A stretch of 64,000 bases of DNA from Dalbergia cochinchinensis. Lineage: Eukaryota; Streptophyta; Magnoliopsida; Fabales; Fabaceae. Positions within the stretch are counted from its first letter, which is position 1. Each line of letters starts with the position of its first letter. Both the position numbers and the translations under genes were made by a program. The stretch is from contig CM062371.1 of the NCBI GenBank assembly GCA_031216125.1, positions 18,001,501 to 18,065,500 of the forward strand. Direction: 5' to 3'. The notes under the pieces are model-generated. The model was not told the origin of the DNA and ran no database searches. It was given only the letters and a program-made list of their open reading frames with translations. Positions 36,346-47,930 of this stretch are shown in pieces.

Positions 36346-36684
36346 ATGGGGTTGCATGTGCTGGCTCTTGTTAAGCTCCACTGGCAACTCACAAGCCATG
36401 GTTTAAGGCCTGCGGTGGCTGGGATGATTTGCCCACTGGTGCTCAAGCTTTTGATGGGGTTCAGGCTGTGCCGTGATGAAGCGCTTTACCAATCAAGGCT
36501 TTTTCTGTTCAGGCTGGGCCACATAGCCTTCAATAGGGAGACCCCACTTTCCAGCGCTGCAAGAATGGAACGCGCTCTTCGATTAATCTGGGGAACTCTG
36601 TCTGCCAACGCTTCATCATCATCAACAGAGGACTCAGATATTGGACAAGATACCTTCCATTCCCTTTCGATGATCGCACTTTGA
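36346..36684 (+). CDS. Small uncharacterised protein, 112 aa (duplicate pair, copy B)
   Basis: Partner of the 97-aa frame at 20291. It starts ATGGGGTTGCATGTG. After MGLHVLA it has 16 extra residues (LVKLHWQLTSHGLRPA), then runs parallel: VAGMICPLVLKLLMGFR, ALYQSRLFLF, AFNRETPLSS, and a Ser-rich linker ending DTFHSLSMIAL. A further in-frame ATG at 36289 would add 19 residues, but similarity between copies starts at the shared MGLHVLA, so 36346 is preferred. No domain is recognised; a weak hydrophobic patch near residues 24-36 might be membrane-associated. The pair's frame-preserving differences favour coding function; expression is unknown. Confidence 0.45.
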   Translation: MGLHVLALVKLHWQLTSHGLRPAVAGMICPLVLKLLMGFRLCRDEALYQSRLFLFRLGHIAFNRETPLSSAARMERALRLIWGTLSANASSSSTEDSDIGQDTFHSLSMIAL

Positions 36685-36781
36685 TTAGTATTAATCTCTC
36701 ACTTATACTCTCTCTATACATAACAGTTAGTGCTTTCCCTTGATCCCAGTTCCCTCATCCTTTGCTCGTTGGACATATTTA

Positions 36782-36965
36782 GGCTGTGTTTGGTTTTCAG
36801 ATAACGACTTTCATTTCTTTGAGTTTTCCAATTGTTTTCTGTATTCAGGATTTTCTTTTGAAGAAAATCGTGAAAATAGGAGTTTGTGGAGGAAAAAAAA
36901 AATGGTGGAGGAATTGAAACCGGGAGATGAAAACGGAAGAGTGTTTTCTAAGATCAAACGCACCA
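36782..36965. mobile_element. Tourist-like MITE (PIF/Harbinger type), 184 bp
   Basis: It is flanked by TTA (36779-36781 and 36966-36968). The left end GGCTGTGTTTGG and the complement of the right end TGGTGCGTTTGA match at 8 of 12 positions without gaps. It is absent at the corresponding place in duplicated copy A (near 20680-20710), so that copy approximates an empty site. Confidence 0.7.
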
Positions 36966-37950
36966 TTAGTGTCTTGTGTTTGAACGCCTGTGAAATCGAT
37001 GTGTATTTAGGCTTGATCCTATGAATTTTGATGATATTAATGGCATGCTAGTGAGCAGTTGCAGCTGGATTAATTGTGAATTATCCGTCTAATTAACTAT
37101 ATATATGCATATTGTTTATTCGATTGGATTTCTGTGATGAGAAACTTCGTCAGATTAAAAGGAGATCATTAGCAATGAAAATTGGGGAAATAACCATGAC
37201 TTGGTCTCGGTCTCATTTTATTTCCATTTCGATGCTGGTGAATTTTTTTATTTTTCCTTTTGGAGATTTAACGACCTATATATATATAAAATCAAGTGAA
37301 ATGCGTGATTTTATAAGAGAATGAGTAAAGTAAATTTGAGTTATTAAATTTTATATGAATGATTAAAATTAAAATATAAACTCATATAATTTTTTGAAGT
37401 AATTGTATAACATTTTAATATATATATATATATAGAAATTTCTCTTATATTCTATAAAATTCATAAATACTGATATCTTTTAAATAATTTATAATTAAAA
37501 ATCTATTATATATTTTATTAATTAAATTTATTAATATTTTAAATATTTATGATTAAATTAAAATCTTTAAATTAAAAGGATATTAATATCTTGCATACCA
37601 TAATAAAAACCTATATATAAAAAGGTACGTGATGATTTTTGTTTTTTACTTGTCCCACACTTCAGGCCAATCCTGACCTGACTATTAGCAGCGTCCATTT
37701 TCTAAATATTAATAACTGTAGATATAGATGTTCTCGTTTATGTTTAAAAAACATTTTTATGATATACCTTTTGTTTATTTTTTTTTACAAATATTCTTTT
37801 CAACTTATAAGAATATTAAAACAGTTTTCGATTTTTTTATTATCTAATTAATTTAAATTTTTATACGTACTTTTAATTAACAACAATTTCTTCTTGATAA
37901 AAAATAAACGCAGTGCATCAGTGTATCATAAAATAAGTCTTAAACTTTAT

Positions 37951-38390
37951 TTGTTTATTTAAGCGCATCGGATCAACAGAAAAAAAGGGAAGAGAATTTG
38001 GGGTCATGTCCATTTGGAACAAAAGAAATGTACGGGAGAAAAGATAACCAAAAGTGGGGCGCATGTGTGCGGATTTCTCTTCTCAGATGAAGAGAAAAGG
38101 AAAGGGAACATAATTATTATTTTACCTATATAAATTTATCTACATATAAAAAAATGCAGCCACATAAAAGTCATTTTAACACAATCACATTTTCTTTCCC
38201 CTTACTTTTCTTTTCAAACAAACAAATTTTCTCTTCATTTTCATCTCTATTTATTTTCTTTTCCCTTATTTTCACTTTTCATCCAAACAAAAATGTGATT
38301 TAGCATCGAGGGATAAGTATGACCATAGTAAATTAAAATTAATCTCAGTTGTACAATATTTCTTTACAAAAAAATTTAGACGTTTATAAT
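37951..38390. other. Spacer, nothing recognised
   Basis: AT-rich, with pyrimidine-rich text at 38180-38290; no coding or repeat feature that I can support. Confidence 0.4.
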
Positions 38391-39042
38391 CTCACACTTA
38401 TTTTATCTTTTACCTTTTTGATGATGTCAAATAGGGGGAGAAGTAGTGGAAAGAAAAATATGTTCTTATGTTTATTGTGTAATATATTTAAATGAACATT
38501 GATTTGAATATCTTATTTGACATATATTTCTTTAGTGATTTGTCACCATCAAAAAGGGGAGATTGTAGAACTAGGTCTAACCTAGTGGTTTAATGTGATA
38601 TGTTTTGATGATGACAAATGAATTCAAAAAGATATTCAATCTCAATATACAATGATATTTGAGTAAATGAATTCAAATAGATATTCAATATAATATATTA
38701 AATCATGTGTGGTTGTGTACCTGTTATTGTGATATCTAATTCACAATCCATGCCATGATATTGAGTAATACACTTTATGGAAAATATGCAATAGCTCTTT
38801 ACAAGTGCTTTGATGGCATGATCTTGAGCAAGTTATTATGTGAACAAATATATGCATATTATGAACAGATATATATATATGCACGAAGCATGTTCTATTA
38901 CTCTATTCTTAGGAACTATGCATATTAATATACATCATGTATGATTAGTTTAATTGTGATAAATATCAATGAATCATACAAATTGAATATTTTTAATTGG
39001 ACTAACGATAATTTTGAAGTGAATTATTTTGTATAGAATGTT

Positions 39043-39230
39043 CAGGTATCAAGAATGACTTTTGAACGAGAAAGATTACAACAATTAAAGTCAATAAGAA
39101 TGTGGTCAAAGAAGAACTATTCAAGAGCTTAATGCCCAAGTATCAAAAATGACCTTTGAACGAGAAAGATTACAACAATTAAAGTCAATAAGAATTTGGT
39201 CAAAGAAGAACTATTCAAGAGCTTAATGGT
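39043..39230. repeat. 94-bp tandem duplication in the LTR
   Basis: Two adjacent copies (TATCAAGAATGACTTTTGAA at 39047, TATCAAAAATGACCTTTGAA at 39141) differ at only a few positions, so the duplication is recent compared with the LTR itself. Confidence 0.8.
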
Positions 39231-39540
39231 TAGATCATATTGTTAAAAGGTTTTTCTTTTGATAAGATTACTTGGCCACTTTGTTAATTAATGTTTCAAT
39301 TGGTTTCAAAATCCTTTTTAATCAAGTTTTTCTTTCAAATATAGTAATGGATTTGATTTTAAGAGAAAAGTTTTGATTTTGAAAGAAAAAAGTGATTTAA
39401 TTGTTTTTGAAATAATGACTTGATTTGATTTGTAAAAATATAAGTTTGATTTGCAAGGAAATGTTTAAAAGATGTTTAAAAGTGTTTTTAAGGTTGAAAA
39501 AAAAATAATGAATACTTAGTTTTTCAAATTCTGGAATACT

Positions 39541-39835
39541 TATAATTGATTACCAGTTCTTGTAATTGATTACCGGTTCTTGTAATTGATTACCGGTTCA
39601 TGTAATTGATTACTGGTTCATGTAATTGATTACCAGTTCATGATATGTCGACCAGTTCATGTAATCGATTACCAGGCTGTTCTTGAGCCCAGAACTTGAA
39701 TTTTCATCTGTGTAATCGATTATACGCATCATGTAATCGATTACCAGTAAGTGATCGTTGCCAAAATTCAAAATTTGAACTGTGTAATCAATTACTAGTT
39801 CATGTAATCGATTACCAGACCCAGAAATGTGCAAA
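39541..39835. repeat. 20-bp tandem array TGTAATTGATTACCGGTTC(A/T) and satellites
   Basis: Units start at 39541, 39561, 39581, 39601, 39621 and a degenerate one at 39641. Looser copies follow near 39660, 39710, 39732, 39782 and 39803, changing from GTAATTGATTAC to the perfect palindrome GTAATCGATTAC. The regular 20-bp spacing places the palindrome on nearly the same helical face in each unit. Confidence 0.85.
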
Positions 39836-40109
39836 TAGGTGTGTTTTGAAGAGACACATCTTTTGGGATAAATTCCTAACGGTCTACATGCTGTCTTGTC
39901 TATAAATACTCATCATTTAACACATTTGAAGACAATGAGAAAACATTTTAAAAGGATCAATTAACATTTGTTTTCAATCATCAATCCTTTCATAAAAGAT
40001 ATGGCCAAAACTCTTATCCTTTGAGAAATCTTTTAGTGCTTCAATTTGTAATATTTCCTCTATTCAGAGAGTGATATCTTGTATTCTTCTTTTACAAAAG
40101 TCTGTATAC

Positions 40110-40235
40110 AAGGGTGGGGCATCCCTTGTTAGAACAAGAGTGTGGTATCTCTTTGTTCTTGAGAGACTCAAAGGGTGAGGTATCCCTTGTTAGAACAAGA
40201 GTGAGGCATCTCTTTGTTCTTGAGAGACTCAAACA
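40110..40235. repeat. Tandem repeat of about 65 bp near the LTR 3' end
   Basis: ATCCCTTGTTAGAACAAGAG and CTTTGTTCTTGAGAGACTCA occur twice in tandem, with a third partial copy at about 40216-40235. Each unit contains a small inverted repeat (TTGTTCT/AGAACAA). Confidence 0.75.
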
Positions 40236-40624
40236 CAAAGGGTGAGGGATCCCAAGGTGTAAGAGTGCTCTTCGGTTGTAAAGATTAAAGAGTTAGTGGA
40301 ACTCTCAAGTGGGTTGCTTGGGATAACTGGATGTAGGCCACAAGAGGTGACCGAACCAGTATAAACCGAGTTTGCATTCTCTCTTCCTTAATCTCTTACT
40401 TCGTTGCAAGTTTAATTTATCATCTTCATCATTCTTATTAATGCCGGTAATTCTCATAATTCCTCCATCAAACAAGTTCTGTTTGAGTAATTTGCAATAT
40501 TGATATATTTTCTATAGTTAATCCGCTGCGTGCATAATTTGACTACATAAAATTTCAATTATTTCTTAAATTTGAAATAGTTTTCAAATCACCCAATTCA
40601 CCCCCCTCTTGGGTGATGTTGCCA

Positions 40625-43600
40625 TGACTAATAAAAAACTTTAAAAATATTTTACAATTTGAAACATAGATATGTATAATAACAAATACTATTAATGCAA
40701 CATAATCCAAATTAAAATTTAAAAATATATACAAAATACATATATAATAAAAATAATTAAAAAATAAAGATGTATTATCCCTGTCCTTATTCCATTTAAC
40801 AAATGGAGACTTAACCTTCATAAATCATCCTTATAAAAGTGAAATATGTGTCAATTCCTTTCTCCATTGGGTAATTCCCGTGTGTACCCATTTTCAATTT
40901 TTTTTATCATCCCTAACTGTTTATATCTTTTTAGTAAATTAAAATATTTAATTTAAAAATATAAAAATATATTTTATAATTAATAAAAATAATACATAAA
41001 TTTAATTTATATAATTTCAATTACATGTCCTTTCCTTGTACATCTTTTTAATAAATTAAAATATTAATTTTAAAATATATGTTACAATTACTGTGTAATA
41101 ATTAGTAAAAAAATTATTTATAACCCTAATTTATGTAATCTCAATTATTAGAGTAGTATATCAATTATAATTTTTTAATAAAAAATAATATAATTATTTG
41201 CTTTATAAAAATTAATAAATATTTAATATCATTATCAAAGAAGTGTAAATTATAGAATTAATTTTTTTAAAATATTTTAGTGTTAAAAAATTGAAGGTAT
41301 TTTTTTAAAAAAAATAGTATGAAAAAATTATGGAATTGATAGATTGGAATATTTAAGTTGTAAAAAATTTAAATAGAATATAGTGAAACATATAGATAGA
41401 TAATTTTTTTTATTATGATTTTCAAAAGTTCTACATTTGAAATTAGAAAATTTCCCCTAATCTCATCTTTATTTAGAATTTTGCCTCCATTCTCATGCAC
41501 ATCCCGATCATGGGTCTCCATTTTTTATTTTACATAGAGATTTGAATCTCTATTGATATTTATGGATTTATTAAAAAAATTTAAAAATAAAAGATTTTAA
41601 AAATACTTTGAACATCAAAACTAAATATTTATAGTAACAAATACTACTAATGCAACACAATTATAATAAGTTTGTTATTGTTAATACTATAATTATATAT
41701 AAAAAAAATTTTGTGGTATAATATATTGAATTATAATTTTATTTGTGCTATTTTTTATTTTTTATATTGATTTTGTTAATAGTAGAGAGATATGAAGGTA
41801 TGATTAGGAAAATAATAATTGATAATTAGAAGGTAAATTAAATTCAAAAACTTATTTTAAGTGTTAAGATTATGAAAAAGGTGGGGTATAATTTTTTTAT
41901 AAATAACACATGGAAGATTTTTTATGTAATGAGTCTTAAATATTAGTATTATATCAATTATTATCATATTTGATTAAGAATAAATTATTATATTAGTATT
42001 ATAATGTGTCTTAAATATTTGATTAAAAATAAATTTAGTATAAATTGAATTTTAAATTATTATTATATCAAAATTAATCAATTAACAATTCGTTAATAAT
42101 TTGACCTACCTATTTTTTTTTTAAAAATATGTTGATTTTAAAGCTTATTTTTTTTGAAAATATTTTCTTTATAATTTTTTTTATATTACCTTCATAATAC
42201 GAGACTATTAATAGTTCTTAATTTAATTATAGATTATAACTATATTAACATGGGTTCTCTCTTAGTGCAAATTATAATATTTAATGATTATAATATTTGA
42301 TTATTTAATGATTGTAATATCTAATTTTATTTTATATGAAAAATAATTAATAAGTAAATTATAAATTAAGTTTAAAAAAATATTTAGACGTAAAGATTGA
42401 GAAAAGTGAGGCCTAAATACTATATGAATGACATGTAAAGTCTAAATCATTATATGAATAATATGTGTATAGTTTTCATGAAATAAGTCTAAAATATTAG
42501 TATAGTAGATTTATACAATTGGTAAATTTTATACAGAATCTTAATCATTAATAACTTCTAATTATAAATAAGATTCTGATAAATCTCTATCTTTTTTAAA
42601 ATCTTCTCTAATTTTTTTAATTTTTTTCAACACTAACTTTTTTTTTTCAAAATTCATTCCAATCTTTTAAAGTATAAAATTATCAAAATTGTCAAGAATT
42701 ATGTGATTGATTTTTTAAAAAAATTCATTCAAATCTTATAAAATATAAAATTATCAAAATTATTTGTAAGAGCTTAGAGGTTATTGAAGGCATAATTTTA
42801 TGGCTATCCGAAGTAATCCTAGGATTTTCATTTTCATCTGCGTACATATATAAATATTTTTTTTATTGAATTGGCATATTCTTGGTCTTCAAATTATTAA
42901 ATTAGTCTATATATATAATCAGATAATGTCATCACTAATGACATGAAAAAATATTCTGCCTTTAAATAATTAAATTCATCATAATCTTATTGTTTATAAA
43001 AAAATGTAAATGATATGACCTGGTACATATATTTTGTATCTTTCTCACAATTTATATACTTAATTTCGTAAATTTAATATAATAGTATTCAAAAGAAAAT
43101 CACCACCTGCATCAAATATAAAAATTTTAGATGTGAAATTAATTTATCAATATAATTCATAATTTCAGCATCACAATAATTAAAGATAGTTAATTAATGT
43201 AATGAAATCTTATTATTAAATACGGGTGATTATCAATGATATGCTAATAATATGTAATAACTGAGATTTTATTTTTTTTTTAAAAAAATAATGAATAACT
43301 TCTTAAAAGATGTGGGTCTTAAAACATTCTCATTGCGACACATGTAAAATTTTTCCTCAAACGACTCTGAAGTATTAGTATTATAGATTATATATATTAT
43401 AATTTTATCATTAATAATTGTATATATAATATTATCTTTTTTATCAATTAAATTAACAAACTAGTTTTTGTGAGAGATGTCAGTGTATTTTAGTGAACCT
43501 CTAGAAGGGTCAATGAAGATTTTGTAAAATAGAGAAATATCTAGTGTAATTGCACTTAATCTTATACGAGATCAATGTAATTTTCTCTTGTTAAAATGAT

Positions 43601-43960
43601 CTCTTAATCGTTATAACAATATAACCTTTTAGTTGTTACAATCTCTAAGGTAGTCATTATTTTAGGGAGAACTTACGGAACTATCACACTTATCCTAAAA
43701 TTTTATGGGTATTTTTTAAAAATAAAAAGGCTATTTCAGTGGTAGATTTAAATTATATATATATATTGCAGTTAGTGCTCCACAAGGACAAGGTGGACAC
43801 TAAACAATCCTGATTTTGCACTACCAAAATCTCTTTCGGGATATAGATGAGATTATCAAGTAGACTTCAACAATTTATGATCTATTTTGGTTTGGTGGAA
43901 ATAAACTAATATTATGTGGACCTTTTGACTCTTTTTTTTAGACAAGTGAAAATGTTTTTT
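40625..43960. other. Very AT-rich stretch with diverged repeat unit
   Basis: No genes. A diverged unit recurs near 41905-41955, 42462-42505 and 43340-43392 (a CACATG(G/T)A-like word, a T-rich spacer, then RAGTCTTAAATATTAGTAT-like text). The remainder is A/T low complexity. Confidence 0.45.
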
Positions 43961-45450
43961 AATTTATAATCAACACAATCTTTTTAAGTATATCCTTTAA
44001 CAACAAGTTGGGCTTTTTATCGTTCAATATTGTCATTTGAGTCTCGCTTGATCTTAAAGACCCATTTATAGCTAGCTCATTTAGCACCTTCTGGCAATTC
44101 CACAATGTCAAACTTTGTTTTCTTCCATGGATTTTAACTCCTTTTTCATGGCATCAATCCATTTTTCTGGCTTAATGTTATTTATGGCTTGTGAAAATGA
44201 CACTAGATCTTTATTGATTCCAATGTCCGTTTCTTGCAAATAAGTCTCATAATAGCTTGTGATAGCTAATTTTCTTGCTCTTTGAGATCTCCTTAAAGGC
44301 ATTTCTTTTAGGTTCATTCCTTTCAAAACTTTGTGGGTTAGTTTCTTCATTGGGTATGTTATCATCCAAATTTCATTCATTATTGCTAGAGCGTTCAACA
44401 ATAGTTGGAACAACACTTTGAGCAAATATAGACAAAGGAACAGTTATAGGTATAAGAATACTTACTTTAATTCCCTTTATGTCCACATTTTGGTGTTCCC
44501 TGTAACACCCTAATATTTAACTCAATACGCCTAGAACGCATTTAAGTTAATTATTAGTCATTACTCTTTTGTTCCAGTTTTTAACTCAAACTTCTTTAAA
44601 ATACTTTAGTAAAAATATGGGTAAAATTTTTTTTGAACTTAAATACCAAATCGTGAGCCGCGCATACTAAATACCTAACGTCATTACCTTACTCAAGGTA
44701 AGAGAGATGTTAGAAACGAATATCGTGTAAATACAGTAATACAACCATAACATAACATAACTCAAATAATGATGACATATCAATAACTGTATCATAATAG
44801 TGATGTCTTGTAATTTTAAGGACATCAATATATATCCATCAATAATATACAACCGATAATCGAGATACAATTACTCTAAGGAAAATATCCAAAAGGAAGT
44901 TATCTCCGTAGCTCCCTCGGCCCACTCTCAAGACAAATCACAAACTACACCTTCATTCATGTCCTGGAGACGACACGGAAAAGAAAAGTGATGAGAAACT
45001 TATACAAGAATCTCAAGAGGGCTTCCCGACTATAACACAAGTGTCATCACATCGTCCCCAGAATCTCGGGTTTAATTATGAAAAAGGTGAACATATATAA
45101 GGTGCTCATTTAATAAGTTCTAAATATCATTAATGAGACCTCGTATCTTTAAAGATTTAATCTTAATGTCATGAATGCAACATATTAATCATGGATGCAT
45201 GTCAATATCATATACATAATATCATAAAATTCATAAAACAATGCATATGATATAAAGAACATCATGATCATCATTCTTACAAGTGACTTAAACTTCTTTT
45301 TCTTTTTTTCCTTGGGGGCCGCTCTATAATTCTCTCTTTCTCGAGAGTTCTAGGTTATGAGTTCATACCTCACTAGTCGTCACTAGCGTATTCTTATCCC
45401 TTTTTGATAAGATAAATTCGACTCTTAAGGTAATGGGATGTGGCATTAGG

Positions 45451-45558
45451 ATCACCTTTTCATAACCTTTAATTCGGGAGTCTAAAGGATCATTTCCTAT
45501 TTGAATCACCTCTCATAACCTTTTAATTCGGGAGTCAGAGGATCATTTCATGTGTCTT
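45451..45558. repeat. 54-bp tandem duplication in the solo LTR
   Basis: ATCACCT...CATAACC...TAATTCGGGAGTC occurs at 45451 and again at 45505, two diverged copies. Confidence 0.7.
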
Positions 45559-47639
45559 ATGTCACCTTTAACCTTGGCATGTTATATAGAGATGTAAATA
45601 TGAATAACTCATCATTTCAACATTTCATGCTCATAAACTTCATGGAATCATGCATCTCAATTTATCAAGCATAATTATAACATACCATAACTTAAACTAC
45701 ATAAACATGCATCATACTTCATTGCATATATCCATAAGCCATAAGTTTCAACACATGAATATAGCCTTCACAAGATATCAACCGCATTCATGCCATCAAA
45801 TTTATCAACATTACGCTTAAGCCCCAAAGGGTCAAATCATAATTTCTCAAAGGTTACGGGTCAAAATGCAAATACCCCTTTGTAACACCTTCTCACAAAC
45901 TAGAGATCTTTAACATTAACCAATACTTTTAATAGACATATAACTATTAGAAACCGTTATAAACTCATCGTAAAAACCTTTAAGGCCATAAACCAAATTT
46001 CAATACATTTTAGGGTCAAAGTGCAAAATCGCTTGTTTTTAATATTTAACGACTAATTTAATTTCTAAATCTTTATATAAACTTCATAAATGGTATTTTG
46101 GACTTATGGACACATTCAACATCATTAGTAGCTTTAAATAAAATCATTTGGCTGAAATAACATAGTTGATAGTTCAAAACACAACTTTCTCGTGATTTTG
46201 CAAAACGCCCAAACTAACACTTGTAACTACCTCTTTTATGCATCTATGGTACCAAAAATAATTTTTACACAACTATTAGCGATTTAAACTCATCTAAACA
46301 TCCTAAATCAGTAACCTTTTCAGTTCTTAAAGGATTAGATCGTAATACTACAATTTTAGCATTTAAAATCATGAGAAAAACCGTATTCTTAATCCTTATA
46401 ATTTCTAGGTCTTTCAAAATTTCTTTGTACAAATTTAAAGACAAGATCATGCCTAAAAATAAAGTATATCAAGATTTAAATCAGAATTATATAAGTGCCA
46501 AAAATAAATAGATGAGAAGTGTCCATGATCAAAGTTGTCATTTAAAATAAAACAAGTAAATCTTGAACTTTAGGATTTAAATGATAACTAGAATCTTAAG
46601 TTAGTCTTGTAACCTTATTATTATCATTATAAGGTGATAACTTGGAAAGATAAATATGAAATGCAAGGCTTGAGATATAAATATAAAGATACAAATTCAT
46701 TCTTAGGTATTTATGATTTAGGTGACAACTTGAAAGTAAATATGAATATGCAAGTTTATATTATTATCTTCAAGAATTAAAGTGATAACTTGGAATATAA
46801 ATATGATTATGAAAAGCTTGAAATATAAATATGATATGCAAGAACTTATAACATAAATATGGATGCAAGTTCATTTTTTATGTCTTATTGCTTAAAACTC
46901 AAGACTTAGTAACTCCTTTAGAAATCTTTTGTCATCAAGAATTAAATCTTGGGCTTTAGAGGACATTTAAATGATGGATTCACAACCACCACCATGATTC
47001 CTCATCATCAAGCCATGGTCATTATCAAATCATAAATATCTAAAATATAAAGGAAGAACAAAAGAAACAGCATGAAATAAAATCCCTACCGACTTGTTTC
47101 TTTGTTAATTAGAGCAAGAGCTTGATCTTGTATGAGATATCAATGACAAAAATCTGATTTTAGTGATGGTATATATTTGGCCAAGTGAAGATGAAATGGT
47201 GGGAGGATTTTGTTGTGTTCTTGTGTTTGGATATGGAAAGTTTAGGGTGCTTAGTTGGCTTTACGGTATGTATGTGTTTGTTTGAGCTTGGGAACTTGGA
47301 TGGATATCAAGAATGGAGTCTCTGCGAGGTGGAGAAGGAAGAAGAAGAGAGCTTTGTATTTAGAGAGAGAAGGGAGGATTTGTGGGTAATTTTTGTGAGC
47401 AAGACTACGACAATAAATACAAATGGAAAGAATGAATGTTTGTGTGTGAATTAGGCTTGGAAAACACATATTAATCGGGATTTTGGGGGGTGAGGCAGCT
47501 GCATTAATGGCTATAATGGGGAGTATTTTTTTCAATTTTTGTGAGTGGTAGGACATATATTTGATGGGTATTTAATTTGTAATGGTTTAGAAATGATAAA
47601 TTAGTGTAAGTGGCTTAACCATCAAGAGTTTAAAATTCC

Positions 47640-47930
47640 TCAAGACAAGATTAAATGGCCAACACTTATAGTGGAAATTTTAGTGCTAATAATCTGAAGT
47701 AATAAAATAAAAATAAATCTAAAATATATTTTATTTTTGAGAAAAGAAATTGTTAGTGGAAAAGAAATTGATAAACTAAAGTAAGTGCTTAATAATCAAA
47801 TATTTAAGGTGCTACACTCAAAAATTAAATGGCCAACATATGTAGTGGAATTTTTAGTGCAAATAATCTGAAGTAATAAAAAAATAAATATAAAATATAT
47901 TTTATTTTTAAGAAAAGAAATTTAATACAC
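47640..47930. repeat. Duplication with 174-bp period in the solo LTR
   Basis: ATTAAATGGCCAACA, TTTTAGTG(C/T)(A/T)AATAATCTG and AAATATATTTTATTTTT recur about 174 bp apart (47650 and 47824). Confidence 0.7.

Larger units (their letters stand above)
35834..37950 (+). repeat. Duplicated block, copy B
   Basis: It is collinear with copy A (19745-20885 plus 27636-28560) apart from insertions: a 184-bp Tourist-like element at 36782 that copy A lacks, and AT-rich differences in 37320-37620. Copy B therefore shows the order before the MULE island split copy A. Confidence 0.65.
38395..40624 (+). mobile_element. 3' end of a Sirevirus-like copia retrotransposon (internal tail plus long LTR)
   Basis: At 38417 TTTTTGATGATGTCAAATAG followed by GGGGAG, and at 38551 a polypurine tract AAAAAGGGGA, lie just before an LTR-like start TGTAGAAC (38564); this layout is typical of Sirevirus 3' ends. 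The LTR runs about 2.06 kb to a CACCCCCCTCTTGGGTG-type end near 40624. It contains three separate tandem-repeat zones (39043-39230, 39541-39675, 40110-40235). No 5' LTR or gag-pol lies upstream, so the element is truncated. The exact LTR end and duplication are not established. Confidence 0.6.
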
